A stretch of 64,000 nucleotides of DNA from SPDF01 sp963699825 (GCA_963699825.1 CAVOVI010000001.1:186001-250000), one strand, 5' to 3'; counted from the stretch's first letter, positions 39,292 to 48,123 are shown. A program made the numbers and translations. Notes: generated by a model not told the origin, from the letters alone.

Positions 39292-40493
39292 TGTTCGCGA
39301 AAATCGAGCAGGCGATCGAGGACCTCCGCAACGGCAAGATTGTCATCGTGGCGGACGATGAGAACCGCGAGAACGAGGGAGACCTCGTCTGCGCGGCGGA
39401 ACTCGTCACGCCCGAAATGGTCAACTTCATGGCGCTGCACGGACGGGGGCTGATCTGCCTGGCCCTGACCGGGGAGCGGTGTGATCAGCTGGGACTGCCC
39501 CAGATGGCGGAGCACAACACCGAGGCGCTGAGCACGGCATTCACCGTGAGCATCGATGCCGAGCGGCGATTCGGTGTCACCACGGGCATTTCGGCCGCAG
39601 ACCGCGCGGCCACGATTCACGTCGCCATCAATCCGGCCACGGTCGCGTCCGATCTTCGGCGCCCGGGCCATGTCTTTCCGCTCCGCGCCCGCCCGGGCGG
39701 CGTCCTGCAGCGGGTCGGCCAGACGGAGGCGAGCGTCGACCTCGCCCGCCTGGCCGGCCTCGCGCCGGCCGGCGTCATCTGCGAAATCCTGAACGTCGAC
39801 GGAACGATGGCCCGCCGGCCCGAGCTCGAGGTGTTCGCCGCGCAGCATGGACTGACCTTCGTCACGGTGGCCGACCTCGTGGCCTACCGTCTCCAGAAGG
39901 AGCGGCTGGTGCACCGGGTGGCGACCGCCCGGCTCCCGACGGAGTTTGGGGAGTTCCGTGTCATCGGGTACCGGAACGATGTGGACGACGCCGAGCACGT
40001 CGCGCTGGTGCACGGAGAGGTGGAAGGCGCGGCGAACGTACTGGTTCGGATGCACTCGAAGTGCCTGACCGGCGATGTGTTCGGCTCGAAGCGCTGCGAC
40101 TGCGGAGCCCAGCTCCATGCGGCAATGCGCCAGGTCGTCGAAGCCGGCGCGGGGGTGATCGTCTACCTCGACCAGGAGGGGCGGGGGATCGGCCTGCTGA
40201 ACAAGCTCCGCGCCTACGCGCTCCAGGACGGGGGCGACGACACCGTCGAGGCCAACGAACGCCTGGGCTTCGCGCCCGACCTGCGGAACTACGGCATCGG
40301 TGCGCAGATCCTGCGCGACCTCGGCCTGAGGACCATCCGCATTCTGACCAACAACCCGCGCAAGCTGGTGGGGGTCGAGGGCTACGGATTGGAAATCACC
40401 GAACGGGTGCCACTCCTGATCGACCTGACGCGTGAGAACACCGACTATCTCGCTGCCAAGCGCGACAAGCTCGGCCACCTGCTGGCCCACTGA
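39288..40493 (+). CDS. ribBA: Bifunctional DHBP synthase / GTP cyclohydrolase II
   Basis: Supplies both precursors of lumazine. The DHBP synthase half (residues 1 to about 205) has IVADDENRENEGDLVCAAEL and FVSIDAE-like TVSIDAERRFGVTTGISA plus RPGHVFPLRARPGGVLQRVG. The GTP cyclohydrolase II half (to residue 401) has VLVRMHSKCLTGDVFGSKRC, DCGAQL (zinc cysteines), YLDQEGRGIGLLNKLRAYAL and RILTNNPRKLVGVEGYGL. Both active sites look intact. Two adjacent ATG codons (39288 and 39291) overlap the ribE stop; either could serve. ribH follows after 5 bases. Confidence 0.96.
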   Translation: MMFAKIEQAIEDLRNGKIVIVADDENRENEGDLVCAAELVTPEMVNFMALHGRGLICLALTGERCDQLGLPQMAEHNTEALSTAFTVSIDAERRFGVTTGISAADRAATIHVAINPATVASDLRRPGHVFPLRARPGGVLQRVGQTEASVDLARLAGLAPAGVICEILNVDGTMARRPELEVFAAQHGLTFVTVADLVAYRLQKERLVHRVATARLPTEFGEFRVIGYRNDVDDAEHVALVHGEVEGAANVLVRMHSKCLTGDVFGSKRCDCGAQLHAAMRQVVEAGAGVIVYLDQEGRGIGLLNKLRAYALQDGGDDTVEANERLGFAPDLRNYGIGAQILRDLGLRTIRILTNNPRKLVGVEGYGLEITERVPLLIDLTRENTDYLAAKRDKLGHLLAH

Positions 40494-40498
40494 GCCCC

Positions 40499-40978
40499 AT
40501 GCCTGAATACACTGGCCGACTCGGCCCCGTCGGCCGCATCGCCATCCTGGTGAGCCGCTACAATGAGCTCGTGACGAGCCGCCTGCTGGAGGGGGCCCGG
40601 CACTGCTGCCGGGACGCCCGCATCGCCGATCGGCATGTGGACGTCTTCTGGGTCTCCGGCGCGTTCGAATTGCCGATGCTCGCCGAGGAGGTCGCGCGCT
40701 CGGGCCAGTACGCCTGCCTGATCGCCCTCGGGGCGGTGGTCCGCGGCGGTACGCCGCACTTCGAGTTCGTCGCCGGCGAAACCACGCGCGGACTCGGTAC
40801 GGTGGCGCGCACGCACGTCCTTCCCGTCGGATTCGGGCTGCTCACCGTGGATACGATGGAACAGGCGCTCGAACGGGCAGGGGGCTCGGCGGGCAACAAG
40901 GGGTACGAAGCGGCCGAAGCCGCCATCACCGCGGCCGATGCGCTGGCTCGGATCAGGAGAGCCGATGCTCCGACTTGA
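40499..40978 (+). CDS. ribH: 6,7-dimethyl-8-ribityllumazine synthase
   Basis: Condenses the RibBA and RibD products to lumazine; usually assembles as icosahedral or pentameric particles. IAILVSRYNELVTSRLLEGA, VDVFWVSGAFELPMLAEEVA, CLIALGAVVRGGTPHFEFVA and VGFGLLTVDTMEQALERAGG follow the family order; the usual VIRGxTxHFDYV is here VVRGGTPHFEFV. NKGYEAAEAAI ends the domain. Length is 159 residues. It overlaps nusB by 14 bases, which is the common ribH-nusB pairing. Confidence 0.96.
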   Translation: MPEYTGRLGPVGRIAILVSRYNELVTSRLLEGARHCCRDARIADRHVDVFWVSGAFELPMLAEEVARSGQYACLIALGAVVRGGTPHFEFVAGETTRGLGTVARTHVLPVGFGLLTVDTMEQALERAGGSAGNKGYEAAEAAITAADALARIRRADAPT

Positions 40979-41372
40979 GACCCGCGCCAGGGCTCGCGCG
41001 CTGCAATTGCTGTACGCCTGCGAAATCACCGGGACCGGTTCGAGCGCCGCGATGCAGGGCCTCGCACGACTCACCGGACCCGAGCAGGCTCTCGACGGGG
41101 CCGAGGTGCTCGCGAGCGGTGTGCTGGCCAACCGGGAATCGCTCGATCGTCGCATCCGGGAGGCGGCGGACAACTGGCGGGTCGAGCGGATCGGCATCGT
41201 GGAGCGGAACATCCTGCGGCTCGGCATTCACGAGTTGGAGATGGGGGAGACGCCACCAAAGGTTGTGATCGACGAGGCGATCCGCCTGAGCCAGTGGTTC
41301 GGCGGCGCGAAAACACCGGCCTTCGTCAATGGAGTGCTCGACCGTATCGCCCACTCACTCGGACGCCTGTGA
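40965..41372 (+). CDS. nusB: Transcription antitermination factor NusB
   Basis: All-helical factor that binds boxA RNA with NusE (S10) in rRNA antitermination. RLETRARARALQLLYACEIT is the arginine-rich RNA-binding helix 1; VERIGIVERNILRLGIHELE and PPKVVIDEAIRLSQWFGGAK with FVNGVLDRIAHSL are the C-terminal hallmarks. ATG 40965 is chosen because it gives the standard start MLRLETRARARALQ; the upstream in-frame start at 40938 would add nine residues. Length is 135 residues. The stop overlaps the GTG of the glycosyltransferase. Confidence 0.95.
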   Translation: MLRLETRARARALQLLYACEITGTGSSAAMQGLARLTGPEQALDGAEVLASGVLANRESLDRRIREAADNWRVERIGIVERNILRLGIHELEMGETPPKVVIDEAIRLSQWFGGAKTPAFVNGVLDRIAHSLGRL

Positions 41373-42479
41373 ACCTCCTCCTCGTCAACTGGCTCGATCG
41401 CCTCAACCCGCAGGCCGGCGGTGCGGAGATTCACCTCTTCGAGATCTTCCGTCGAATCGCCGCCCGCGGGCACCGGGTACGGCTGATCTGTTCGGGCTGG
41501 CCCGGCTGCGCACCCACCGAGACCGTCGACGGTATCGCGGTCACCCGCGTCGCCGGCAGGAACACCTTCGCCCTCGCGGCACGGGGCGCGGTGCGCCGGG
41601 CCCTGGCGGCGGAGGCCCCCGATGTCGTGGTGGAAGACATCAACAAGCTGCCCCTGTTCCTGGCAGGGCTGACCGATCGTCCATTCTGTGTGCTCGTTCC
41701 GCACCTGTTCGGGACCACCGCGTTCCAGGAAGCGCCCTGGCCGATGGCGACGGTCGTCTGGCTCGCGGAGCGCCCGATCCCCTGGGGCTACCGTCGGGCG
41801 GCGTTCGAGGTGATCAGTGAGAGCACGCGCGACGACCTCGTGGCGCGGGGCGTGTCCGCGGAGCGGATCACGGTCATCCATCCCGGCGTGGATGCGACCT
41901 TGTTCTGCCCCGACCCCGCGGTCCGCCGGACGACCCCTCCCTCGTTTCTCTATGTCGGCCGATTGAAGCGCTACAAGGGGGTTGACCTGGCGCTGAGGGC
42001 CCTGGGGAAGGCCCGCGAGACCCGGCCCGAGTTGACGCTCGATATTGCCGGGTCAGGGGACGACCGTGTGCGGCTCGAGTCGCTCGCTGCAGAGCTCGGG
42101 CTGGCTGAGGCGGTCCGTTTTCATGGGTTCGTCTCGGAAGAGCAGCAAGTTGAGCCTCCTCCGGAGCACCTGGGCGAATCTCTTCCCTTCGCCCAAGGAG
42201 GGGTGGGGTATTACCGTTGTGGAAGCGGCGGCGTGCGGAACCCCCTCGCTGGCCTCGGACAGTCCCGGCCTCAGGGACTCGGTCCGGCCGGGGGAGACAG
42301 GATACCTGGTCCCTCACGGGGACTCCGACGCGCTCGCCGGCAGAATGCTGGAACTTGCCGCAAATCCGGCTCTCGTCGAGCAGTTGGGCGTGGCTGGACG
42401 CCGGTTCGCCGAATCTCATTCCTGGGAGCTTGCGGCCGATCGCACCGAGTCCCATCTCCGGGATCTCATCGGCCGCTGA
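41369..42479 (+). CDS. GT4-family glycosyltransferase (one frame break)
   Basis: A retaining GT-B enzyme. The N-terminal domain begins NLLLVNWLDRLNPQAGGAEI, a GGAE acceptor-side motif typical of GT4. The C-terminal donor domain has FLYVGRLKRYKGVDLALRAL, LDIAGSGDDRVRLESLA, and, after a surplus base near 42145, SLLRSTWANLFPSPKEGWGI and TVVEAAACGTPSLASDSPG with the EGWG...E catalytic block. The corrected length is 369 residues. GTG at 41369 overlaps the nusB stop. Donor and acceptor are unknown; it may act in glycolipid or surface polysaccharide assembly, though no such cluster surrounds it. Confidence 0.88.
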
Positions 42480-42503
42480 CCCGTCAACTTCTCGGGGGAT
42501 TGC

Positions 42504-42821
42504 ATGCCTGTCACCATTACCGCCCGCCACTGCGACCTGCCCGATCTGCTGCGCGAGCGTGCCCTTGAAATCGCGACGCGCCTGGAGCAACGGGCCGCCC
42601 GCCCCGCCGATATCAGCGTTCTCTTCGACGTGGAGGGAGGAGTCCCGACCGCGGAACTCCGGCTGTTCGTCGTCGGCGAGGAGCCGCTGATCTCGGCGGG
42701 CCGCGGCGATGATCATCGCTCGGCGCTGGACCAGGCCGAGGGACGCTTGCGCCGGCAGATGGAAAAGCCGGGGACGCGCCGGCTTCGCAACCGGAAGTCG
42801 ACGGAAGTGGACAACGTGTGA
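42504..42821 (+). CDS. hpf: Ribosome hibernation promoting factor, short form
   Basis: Small ribosome-binding protein that supports dimerisation or silencing of ribosomes in stationary phase. Of 105 residues, MPVTITARHCDLPDLLRERA and the beta-strand with VLFDVEGGVPTAELRLFVVG form the HPF/RaiA fold; DHRSALDQAEGRLRRQMEK is the conserved helix and RRLRNRKST the basic end. It lacks the C-terminal dimerisation domain of long HPF. It overlaps hprK by ATGA-like GTG. The same neighbourhood (hpf next to PTS regulatory genes) occurs in proteobacterial rpoN clusters, as far as I recall, which supports the call. Confidence 0.9.
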   Translation: MPVTITARHCDLPDLLRERALEIATRLEQRAARPADISVLFDVEGGVPTAELRLFVVGEEPLISAGRGDDHRSALDQAEGRLRRQMEKPGTRRLRNRKSTEVDNV

Positions 42822-43783
42822 CTCTCCGTCTCCGCGATCTGGTTGAAGGGAGCGGCGAGACGCTCCAGCTCGAATGCCTGACCGGGGTACTCGGCCTTGA
42901 CCGGTTCCTGCCCGACTCGGAGGTGGCGAGCCCCGGCCTGGCGCTCGCGGGCTTCACGTCCCGCTTCATTGCGCAGCGCATCCACGTCTTCGGCGAGACC
43001 GAGATCACCTATCTCGGCTCCCTGGACGCGGCCGGCCGGCAGGCGGCACTCGACGAGTTCTTCGCGTTCGACCTCCCCGTCATCTTCGTCACCAAGGGCC
43101 TCGACGTCCCAGCCGAATTGATGACGCTGGCTGAACGCCGGCAGGTGCCGGTAGTGCGCACGCAGCTCAAGACGGCGGAGTTCTATCGGCGCATCAAGCC
43201 GGTGCTCGAAGAGGCCTTCGCTCCCCGGACGACCCTGCATGGTTCCCTGGCGGACGTGTACGGCGTGGGCCTGCTCTTCGTCGGCCGCTCCGGCATCGGC
43301 AAGAGCGAGTGCGTCCTCGACCTGGTCGAACGCGGTCATCGCCTGGTCGCCGACGACGTGGTGCAGGTGTCCCGCCGAGGCAACGGCGTCCTGATCGGGA
43401 AGGGCCACGAGCTCGCCCAGCACCACATGGAGATTCGGGGCATCGGCCTGGTGGACATCTCCGCGCTCTTCGGCGTGCGGGCGATCCGCCAGCAGAAGCG
43501 CATCGAGGTCGTGGTCCAGCTTGAAGACTGGGAACACGCCCAGGAGGCGGAACGCACCGGGCTCGCCCAGCAGGAAGTGGAGATCCTCGACGTCAAGGTG
43601 CCCAAGGTGATCGTCCCGCTGAATCCCGGGAAGAACCTCACCGTCATCTCCGAGGTCGTGGCGATGATGCACCTGCTCCGATATTCCGGTGTGGATGTCG
43701 CGGCCGCGTTCAATGAGCGGCTCATCCGCCGCATGAAGGATCAGCGGGGCATTCGCGAATATCTCCAGGAAGACTATGAGTGA
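42818..43783 (+). CDS. hprK: HPr kinase/phosphorylase
   Basis: Phosphorylates and dephosphorylates HPr at Ser46. The 321 residues have the N-terminal regulatory domain (VFGETEITYLGSLDAAGRQ) and a catalytic domain with the P-loop FVGRSGIGKSECVLDLVERG (about residues 153-172), preceded by HGSLADVYGVGLLF, then HRLVADDVVQVSRR and the family signature EVEILDVKVPKVIVPLNPGK. Its presence with an HPr that keeps Ser46 points to regulatory PTS control. GTG at 42818 overlaps hpf, and its stop overlaps the EIIA start by 8 bases. Confidence 0.95.
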   Translation: MTLRLRDLVEGSGETLQLECLTGVLGLDRFLPDSEVASPGLALAGFTSRFIAQRIHVFGETEITYLGSLDAAGRQAALDEFFAFDLPVIFVTKGLDVPAELMTLAERRQVPVVRTQLKTAEFYRRIKPVLEEAFAPRTTLHGSLADVYGVGLLFVGRSGIGKSECVLDLVERGHRLVADDVVQVSRRGNGVLIGKGHELAQHHMEIRGIGLVDISALFGVRAIRQQKRIEVVVQLEDWEHAQEAERTGLAQQEVEILDVKVPKVIVPLNPGKNLTVISEVVAMMHLLRYSGVDVAAAFNERLIRRMKDQRGIREYLQEDYE

Positions 43784-44150
43784 ACCCCTGCGCGGCGTGG
43801 TCGTGTGTCATGGGGACCTGGCGGCGGCGCTCGTGACGGCCGTCGAGCAGATCACCGGCCTGACCGGGCACCTCGTGCCGGTCACGAACACCGGCTGCGA
43901 CCGCGACACTCTCGAGGCGCGGATCGCCGACGCGATTGCCGGCGCCCCGGCCGTGGTGTTCATCGACATGGCGAGCGGTTCCTGCCTCTTCGCGGCGCTG
44001 CATCGATTTCGCGGGGATCCCAACGTCAAGGTCGTGACCGGTGTGAACCTCGCCATGCTCATCGACTTCGCGTTCCATGTCGAGGAATCGCCGGCGGAGG
44101 CGGTGGCCCGCGCCGTCGCCACCGGCGAGCGGGCCATCAAGGCGCCCTGA
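43776..44150 (+). CDS. PTS mannose-family EIIA component
   Basis: Phosphocarrier domain that takes phosphate from HPr and passes it to EIIB. The 124 residues start MSEPLRGVVVCHGDLAAALV; His12 in the CHGDLA motif is the expected phospho-site of mannose-family EIIA (HGxLA). VVFIDMASGSCLFAALHRF corresponds to the family's TDLxGGSP strand but with an unusual MASGS, and VVTGVNLAMLIDFAF matches the VSGVNLPML end. It is immediately followed by EIIB with a TGATG overlap. The sugar specificity cannot be read from sequence. Confidence 0.9.
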   Translation: MSEPLRGVVVCHGDLAAALVTAVEQITGLTGHLVPVTNTGCDRDTLEARIADAIAGAPAVVFIDMASGSCLFAALHRFRGDPNVKVVTGVNLAMLIDFAFHVEESPAEAVARAVATGERAIKAP

Positions 44151-44623
44151 TGCCTATCCGGCTCTGTCGCATCGATGATCGTCTGATCCACGGGCAGGTG
44201 GTGCTCGGCTGGGCGCGCTCCCTCGATATTGCGGACATCGTCCTCGTCGATGACGAGGTCGCTGCGAGTACCTGGGAGCAGGATCTCTATCGGATGGCCG
44301 TTCCGCCGGAACTGCAGGTCGAATTCATGAACACGGAACAGGCCCGCCAGCACCTCCCTGAATGGCAGCGTGGCGACCTCGCCGTGCTCGTCCTGACGGG
44401 GTCCATCGGGACGATGGCCCGGCTCCTGGCCGACGTTCCCCATCCCCCGGCGATCAATCTTGGCGGTATTCACCACCGCGACGGTCGCACCGAGCGACTG
44501 CCATACCTCTACCTGACCGACGAGGAACTTCGGGAGCTGCAGCGGCTCCAGGCGGCCGGCATCGAGGTTTCGGCGGAAGATGTCCCGGGAGGAGGGGCGG
44601 TGAGCCTCGAGGCGCTGGCATGA
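44150..44623 (+). CDS. PTS mannose-family EIIB component
   Basis: Receives phosphate from EIIA on a histidine and gives it to the incoming sugar. MPIRLCRIDDRLIHGQVVLG is the family start, with His14 in DRLIHGQV as the phospho-site. IVLVDDEVAASTWEQDL and PPAINLGGIHHRDGRTERLP are conserved blocks. Length is 157 residues. It overlaps EIIA and EIIC by short ATGA-type overlaps, so the subunits are probably made in step. As with the other subunits the substrate is unknown. Confidence 0.92.
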   Translation: MPIRLCRIDDRLIHGQVVLGWARSLDIADIVLVDDEVAASTWEQDLYRMAVPPELQVEFMNTEQARQHLPEWQRGDLAVLVLTGSIGTMARLLADVPHPPAINLGGIHHRDGRTERLPYLYLTDEELRELQRLQAAGIEVSAEDVPGGGAVSLEALA

Positions 44624-45312
44624 TGCACATGCCGCTGCCGCTCCTCTTCGCGGCACTTCTCCTCTGGGGGACCGTCGTCGGGCTCGATCTGGTCAGCGTA
44701 CCCCAGGGCCTCCTCGCCCGCCCGCTGGTGGCCGGTTCCGTGGCCGGCTGGCTCGTCGGGGACTTGGAAGCCGGCCTCCGCGTCGGAGCGGTCCTGGAGC
44801 TCTTTGCGCTCGATGTCCTTCCCGTTGGTGCCAGCAGGTATCCCGAGTATGGGCCCGCGTCGGTTGGGGCCGTGGCCGCTGCGGCTTTCCTGCCACCTGC
44901 GCTGGGCACCGGCCTCGGCGTGCTACTCGGCCTCGTCGTCGCGATCGTCGCCGAGCGCACGCTCGACTGGCTCCGGCACGCCAACGCCAGGCACGTCCAC
45001 CGACTGACTGGTGACCTTGAAGCGGGATCCCGGAGCGCCATCCGGCGACTTCAATGGGCGGGACTCGGTCGCGATGCCGCCCGGAGCGCCGGGATTACCG
45101 CCTTCGGGCTGGCGCTGGCGTTTGTGTTCATGCACTGGGTGCGGCTCGTGTGGGTGCCACCCTTGTTGACGCCGGTGCTCGTGGGTGTCGCGTTGGCTGC
45201 CGCATTCACCGGCGCCTTCCGCACCGCCGGTCATGGGAGGCGTCGCACCTGGCTGGGTATCGGCCTGGCGACAGGTGTGCTTGCCATCGTGGGACTCGGG
45301 GTGGTGGGATGA
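44620..45312 (+). CDS. PTS mannose-family EIIC membrane component
   Basis: Polytopic inner-membrane subunit that forms the sugar translocation path. The 230 residues include several hydrophobic helices (LLFAALLLWGTVVGLDLVSV; GLVVAIVAERTLDWL; GITAFGLALAFVFMHWVRLV). SVPQGLLARPLVAGSVAGWL and LRVGAVLELFALDVLPVGAS match the EIIC pattern RP(L/I)VxxxxxGxxxGD and VGAxLELxxLG. The starting ATG at 44620 overlaps the EIIB stop. It is slightly shorter than many EIIC proteins (about 260). Confidence 0.88.
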   Translation: MMHMPLPLLFAALLLWGTVVGLDLVSVPQGLLARPLVAGSVAGWLVGDLEAGLRVGAVLELFALDVLPVGASRYPEYGPASVGAVAAAAFLPPALGTGLGVLLGLVVAIVAERTLDWLRHANARHVHRLTGDLEAGSRSAIRRLQWAGLGRDAARSAGITAFGLALAFVFMHWVRLVWVPPLLTPVLVGVALAAAFTGAFRTAGHGRRRTWLGIGLATGVLAIVGLGVVG

Positions 45313-46052
45313 AGGGGCGTGGCCGGGCGCTGCTCCGGTTGTTTGCCGTGCAGGGCGCCTGGAGCTACGAACGGATGATCGGCGTCGGCATGGGCTACGC
45401 CGGGCAACCGCTGCTCGAGGATCTCGAGGCTGGCGACCCGGCCCGCCACCGCGAGGCGACGACGCGGTCGGCCGAGTTCTTCAACTGCCATCCGTACCTC
45501 GCTGGCCTTGCCCTTGGCGCGTCCGCACGGGCGGAACATGACGGCGTGTCGGGCGCCCATATTCAGCGGCTCCGTACCGCGCTCTGCAGTCCGCTCGGCG
45601 CGCTTGGCGACCAGTTCTTCTGGGCCGGCCTGGTGCCAATGCTGATGGCCCTGGCCCTCATCGGCGTCGTGTTCGGCGGCGGCGGGTGGTGGCTCGGCCT
45701 GATCGTGGTGGTGTACAACGTGGTTCGGGTACTGGTGACCCGGTGGGCGTTACTGACCGGACTGAACGCCGGCATGCAGGTGGGGAGCGCCATCTCCTCG
45801 TCGTGGTTGCCGAGAGCGGTGTCTCGGATTTCCGCTCCAGCCGGATTTGCCATGGGTCTGGCGCTGCCGGTGACGGGTATCTGGCTGCTGACGCCCTGGA
45901 TCTCCGCCATCGGCGATGCGCTGCTCGTGACCGCCGCAAGTGCAGGAGTGGCGCTCGCGGCTCGGCGATGGGGTGGCCCGCGCTGGTCCTCGCTGCGTGT
46001 CGGATTGCTGCTGGCTGTACTCACTCTTCTCTGGACGGGGTTTGCGCCGTGA
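45309..46052 (+). CDS. PTS mannose-family EIID membrane component
   Basis: Second membrane subunit unique to mannose-family systems. Of 247 residues, the N-terminal cytoplasmic part RALLRLFAVQGAWSYERMIG matches the EIID pattern of an aromatic-rich helix followed by EFFNCHPYLAGLALG (homologues: FFNTHPxxAxxxxG). ALCSPLGALGDQFFWAGLVP is the conserved GPxAGxGD-like loop. Membrane helices follow. ATG 45309 overlaps the EIIC stop and the HPr GTG overlaps its own stop. Short relative to the roughly 280-residue norm, but motif order is complete. Confidence 0.9.
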   Translation: MKGRGRALLRLFAVQGAWSYERMIGVGMGYAGQPLLEDLEAGDPARHREATTRSAEFFNCHPYLAGLALGASARAEHDGVSGAHIQRLRTALCSPLGALGDQFFWAGLVPMLMALALIGVVFGGGGWWLGLIVVVYNVVRVLVTRWALLTGLNAGMQVGSAISSSWLPRAVSRISAPAGFAMGLALPVTGIWLLTPWISAIGDALLVTAASAGVALAARRWGGPRWSSLRVGLLLAVLTLLWTGFAP

Positions 46053-46315
46053 TCGAACGCCAAGCGACGATCGTCAATCCGCTGGGAATGCACGCCCGGC
46101 CTGCGGCGCGCCTGGTCAAATTGGCGTCCGGTTTCCAGTCGCACATCGAGCTGGTCAAGGACGACTTGGCCATCAACGGCAAGAGCATCATGGGAGTCAT
46201 GATGCTCGCCGCCGAGTGTGGAAGCGCGATCACCATTCGGGCCGAAGGGCCCGACGCGGAGGCGGCGCTTGATGCGCTGGTCGCGCTCGTGGCCGAGGGG
46301 TTCGGAGAATCGTGA
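46049..46315 (+). CDS. ptsH: Phosphocarrier protein HPr
   Basis: Central phosphocarrier of the PTS. In 88 residues both regulatory sites are exact: His15 in PLGMHARPAARLVKLA, which accepts phosphate from EI, and Ser46 in INGKSIMGVMMLAAECGS, the HPr kinase site. The presence of Ser46 and of hprK six genes upstream shows that the regulatory arm is kept. GTG at 46049 overlaps the EIID stop, and the stop overlaps the ptsI start. Confidence 0.96.
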   Translation: MIERQATIVNPLGMHARPAARLVKLASGFQSHIELVKDDLAINGKSIMGVMMLAAECGSAITIRAEGPDAEAALDALVALVAEGFGES

Positions 46316-48123
46316 ACGATCCGCGCCGGTTGCAGGGGATCGGGGTCTCGCCCGGGGTAGGCTTTGCAGCGGCCATGGTAGTGCATTGGGGCTTCCCCGA
46401 TGTGGCCGACCGGACCGTCGAGGAGGAGGAGGTCGAGGGCGAGGTCGCGCGCTTACATGACGCGGTGCGGGGGGCGGTCGACGGGCTGGAGTCATTGCGG
46501 GAACGGGTGCTCGTGCGCGCCGGCGTCGAGGAGTCACGCATCTTCGAGGCGCAGATCCTCATGGTGCAGGATCCTGATTTCCTGGCCGGGGTCGAACTCC
46601 TCATTCGGCAGAACCAGCTCAGCGCCGAGACGGCCTACGAGTTCAAGGCGCTCGAACTCCGGAACCTCTGGGCCAGTTCGGGGAGCGCACAGCTCCGGGA
46701 GCGCCTGGCGGACCTGACGGCGATCCAGCGCCGGGTGGTCCTGAAATTGATGGGACAGACTGAGCGCGAGCCGTGGTCCGGGACCCTCGATGAGCAGGTC
46801 ATCGTGGTCGCGCACGAGCTCTCCCCTGGGCTGACGGTCCAGCTCGACCGGGAGCATGTGGTCGGCCTGCTGAGCGAGGAGGGCACCCGGACTTCCCACG
46901 CGGCCATCCTGGCCCACTCGCTCGGCATCCCGGCGGTGATGGGCGTTGCGGGTGCGATCCAGCGTGTCCGCGATGGACAGATGATCCTCCTCGACGGGCG
47001 CACCGGGACGGTCATTCTCGAGCCGACCCGGGCGGAGCTGGAGGAGGCCAAGACCCGGCTCCACCGCCGCCACCGGCTGCAACTCAAGCTCGAAGCGGGA
47101 ATTTCGGCGCCCGCCGTCACGCCTGACGGCCGGCACCTGGCCCTCCGTGGGAACATTGACCTCCCGGAAGAAATTGAACCCGCCGTGCGTCACGGCGCGG
47201 AGGGGGTCGGCCTGCTGCGGACCGAGTTCCTCCTGACCGGGCGAGCAGTGGTGCCGACCGAGACGGAGCAGACCGACTACATCCGGCGTGTGGCGCAGGC
47301 CTTTCCGAATCAGCCGATCGTCGTGCGCACCTTTGATCTTGGCGGGGACAAGTTCCCCGTGGCCTTCGATGCGCCGATTGAAGCGAACCCGTTCCTGGGT
47401 TGGCGCTCGATCCGGGTCTGCCTCGATCATCCCGAGATCTTCCGACCGCAGGTGCGCGCCATCTTGCGGTCGGCCGTCGGGCGCGACGTCCGGATGATGC
47501 TGCCATTGATCACGCGCGTCGATGAGGTCCAGCGCGTCCGGGAACTGGTCGATGAAGAGCGGGCGGGATTGCTTGCGGCGGGAGAGCCGGCCGCGGAGCA
47601 CCTCAAGATCGGCGTGATGATCGAAACGCCTGCGGCGGTCATCATCGCCGACCGGCTCGCGGCAGTCTCCGATTTCTTCAGTATCGGGACGAACGACCTG
47701 ACGCAGTACACTTTGGTGGTGGATCGCGGCAATGCGCGCCTCGCGGATCGCTTCCGCACAGAGCACCCGGCCATCCTCCGACAGCTGAAAATGGTCCACC
47801 ACGCAGCCGGCGTCGCAGGGATCCCGGTCAGCATCTGCGGAGAGATGGCGTCTGATCCGCTCTCGGCGGTCCTCCTGCTGGGGTTGGGGTTCGTCGAACT
47901 GAGCGTGGCGCCGCCGGCCCTCCCGCTCCTGAAGCTGATCATCCGGAGTGTCCCCCTGTCGGTCGCCGAGGAGGCTGCGAAGCAGGCCCTCGATGCGGAC
48001 AGTTCGGAACAGGTACGCGAGATTCTCCGGTCGGCGGTCGGTGAGCACCTTGACCTCTCGGTCATCGATCCGGCGGGTGCGTTGCCCGCGTATCGACCGC
48101 CCACTAGTATTCCATCCAACTGA
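46312..48123 (+). CDS. ptsI: Phosphoenolpyruvate-protein phosphotransferase (Enzyme I)
   Basis: Starts the PTS cascade by taking phosphate from PEP. Of 603 residues, the N-terminal half has RLQGIGVSPGVGFAAAMV and the phosphohistidine loop SEEGTRTSHAAILAHSLGIP (His near residue 196). The C-terminal PEP-binding TIM barrel has GVGLLRTEFLLTGR, FDLGGDKFPVAFDAP, FFSIGTNDLTQYTLVVDRGN and PVSICGEMASDPLSAVLLLG with the catalytic cysteine near residue 508. All catalytic elements are present. GTG at 46312 overlaps ptsH. It ends the PTS transcript; metK follows after 29 bases with a possible promoter. Confidence 0.96.
   Translation: MNDPRRLQGIGVSPGVGFAAAMVVHWGFPDVADRTVEEEEVEGEVARLHDAVRGAVDGLESLRERVLVRAGVEESRIFEAQILMVQDPDFLAGVELLIRQNQLSAETAYEFKALELRNLWASSGSAQLRERLADLTAIQRRVVLKLMGQTEREPWSGTLDEQVIVVAHELSPGLTVQLDREHVVGLLSEEGTRTSHAAILAHSLGIPAVMGVAGAIQRVRDGQMILLDGRTGTVILEPTRAELEEAKTRLHRRHRLQLKLEAGISAPAVTPDGRHLALRGNIDLPEEIEPAVRHGAEGVGLLRTEFLLTGRAVVPTETEQTDYIRRVAQAFPNQPIVVRTFDLGGDKFPVAFDAPIEANPFLGWRSIRVCLDHPEIFRPQVRAILRSAVGRDVRMMLPLITRVDEVQRVRELVDEERAGLLAAGEPAAEHLKIGVMIETPAAVIIADRLAAVSDFFSIGTNDLTQYTLVVDRGNARLADRFRTEHPAILRQLKMVHHAAGVAGIPVSICGEMASDPLSAVLLLGLGFVELSVAPPALPLLKLIIRSVPLSVAEEAAKQALDADSSEQVREILRSAVGEHLDLSVIDPAGALPAYRPPTSIPSN
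48082..48110 (+). promoter_or_regulatory. Possible metK promoter inside the ptsI 3' end
   Basis: TTGCCC at 48082-48087 and TAGTAT at 48105-48110 are 17 bases apart, each with 4 of 6 consensus matches, ending 42 bases before the metK ATG. There is no room for a SAM riboswitch here. Confidence 0.33.
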
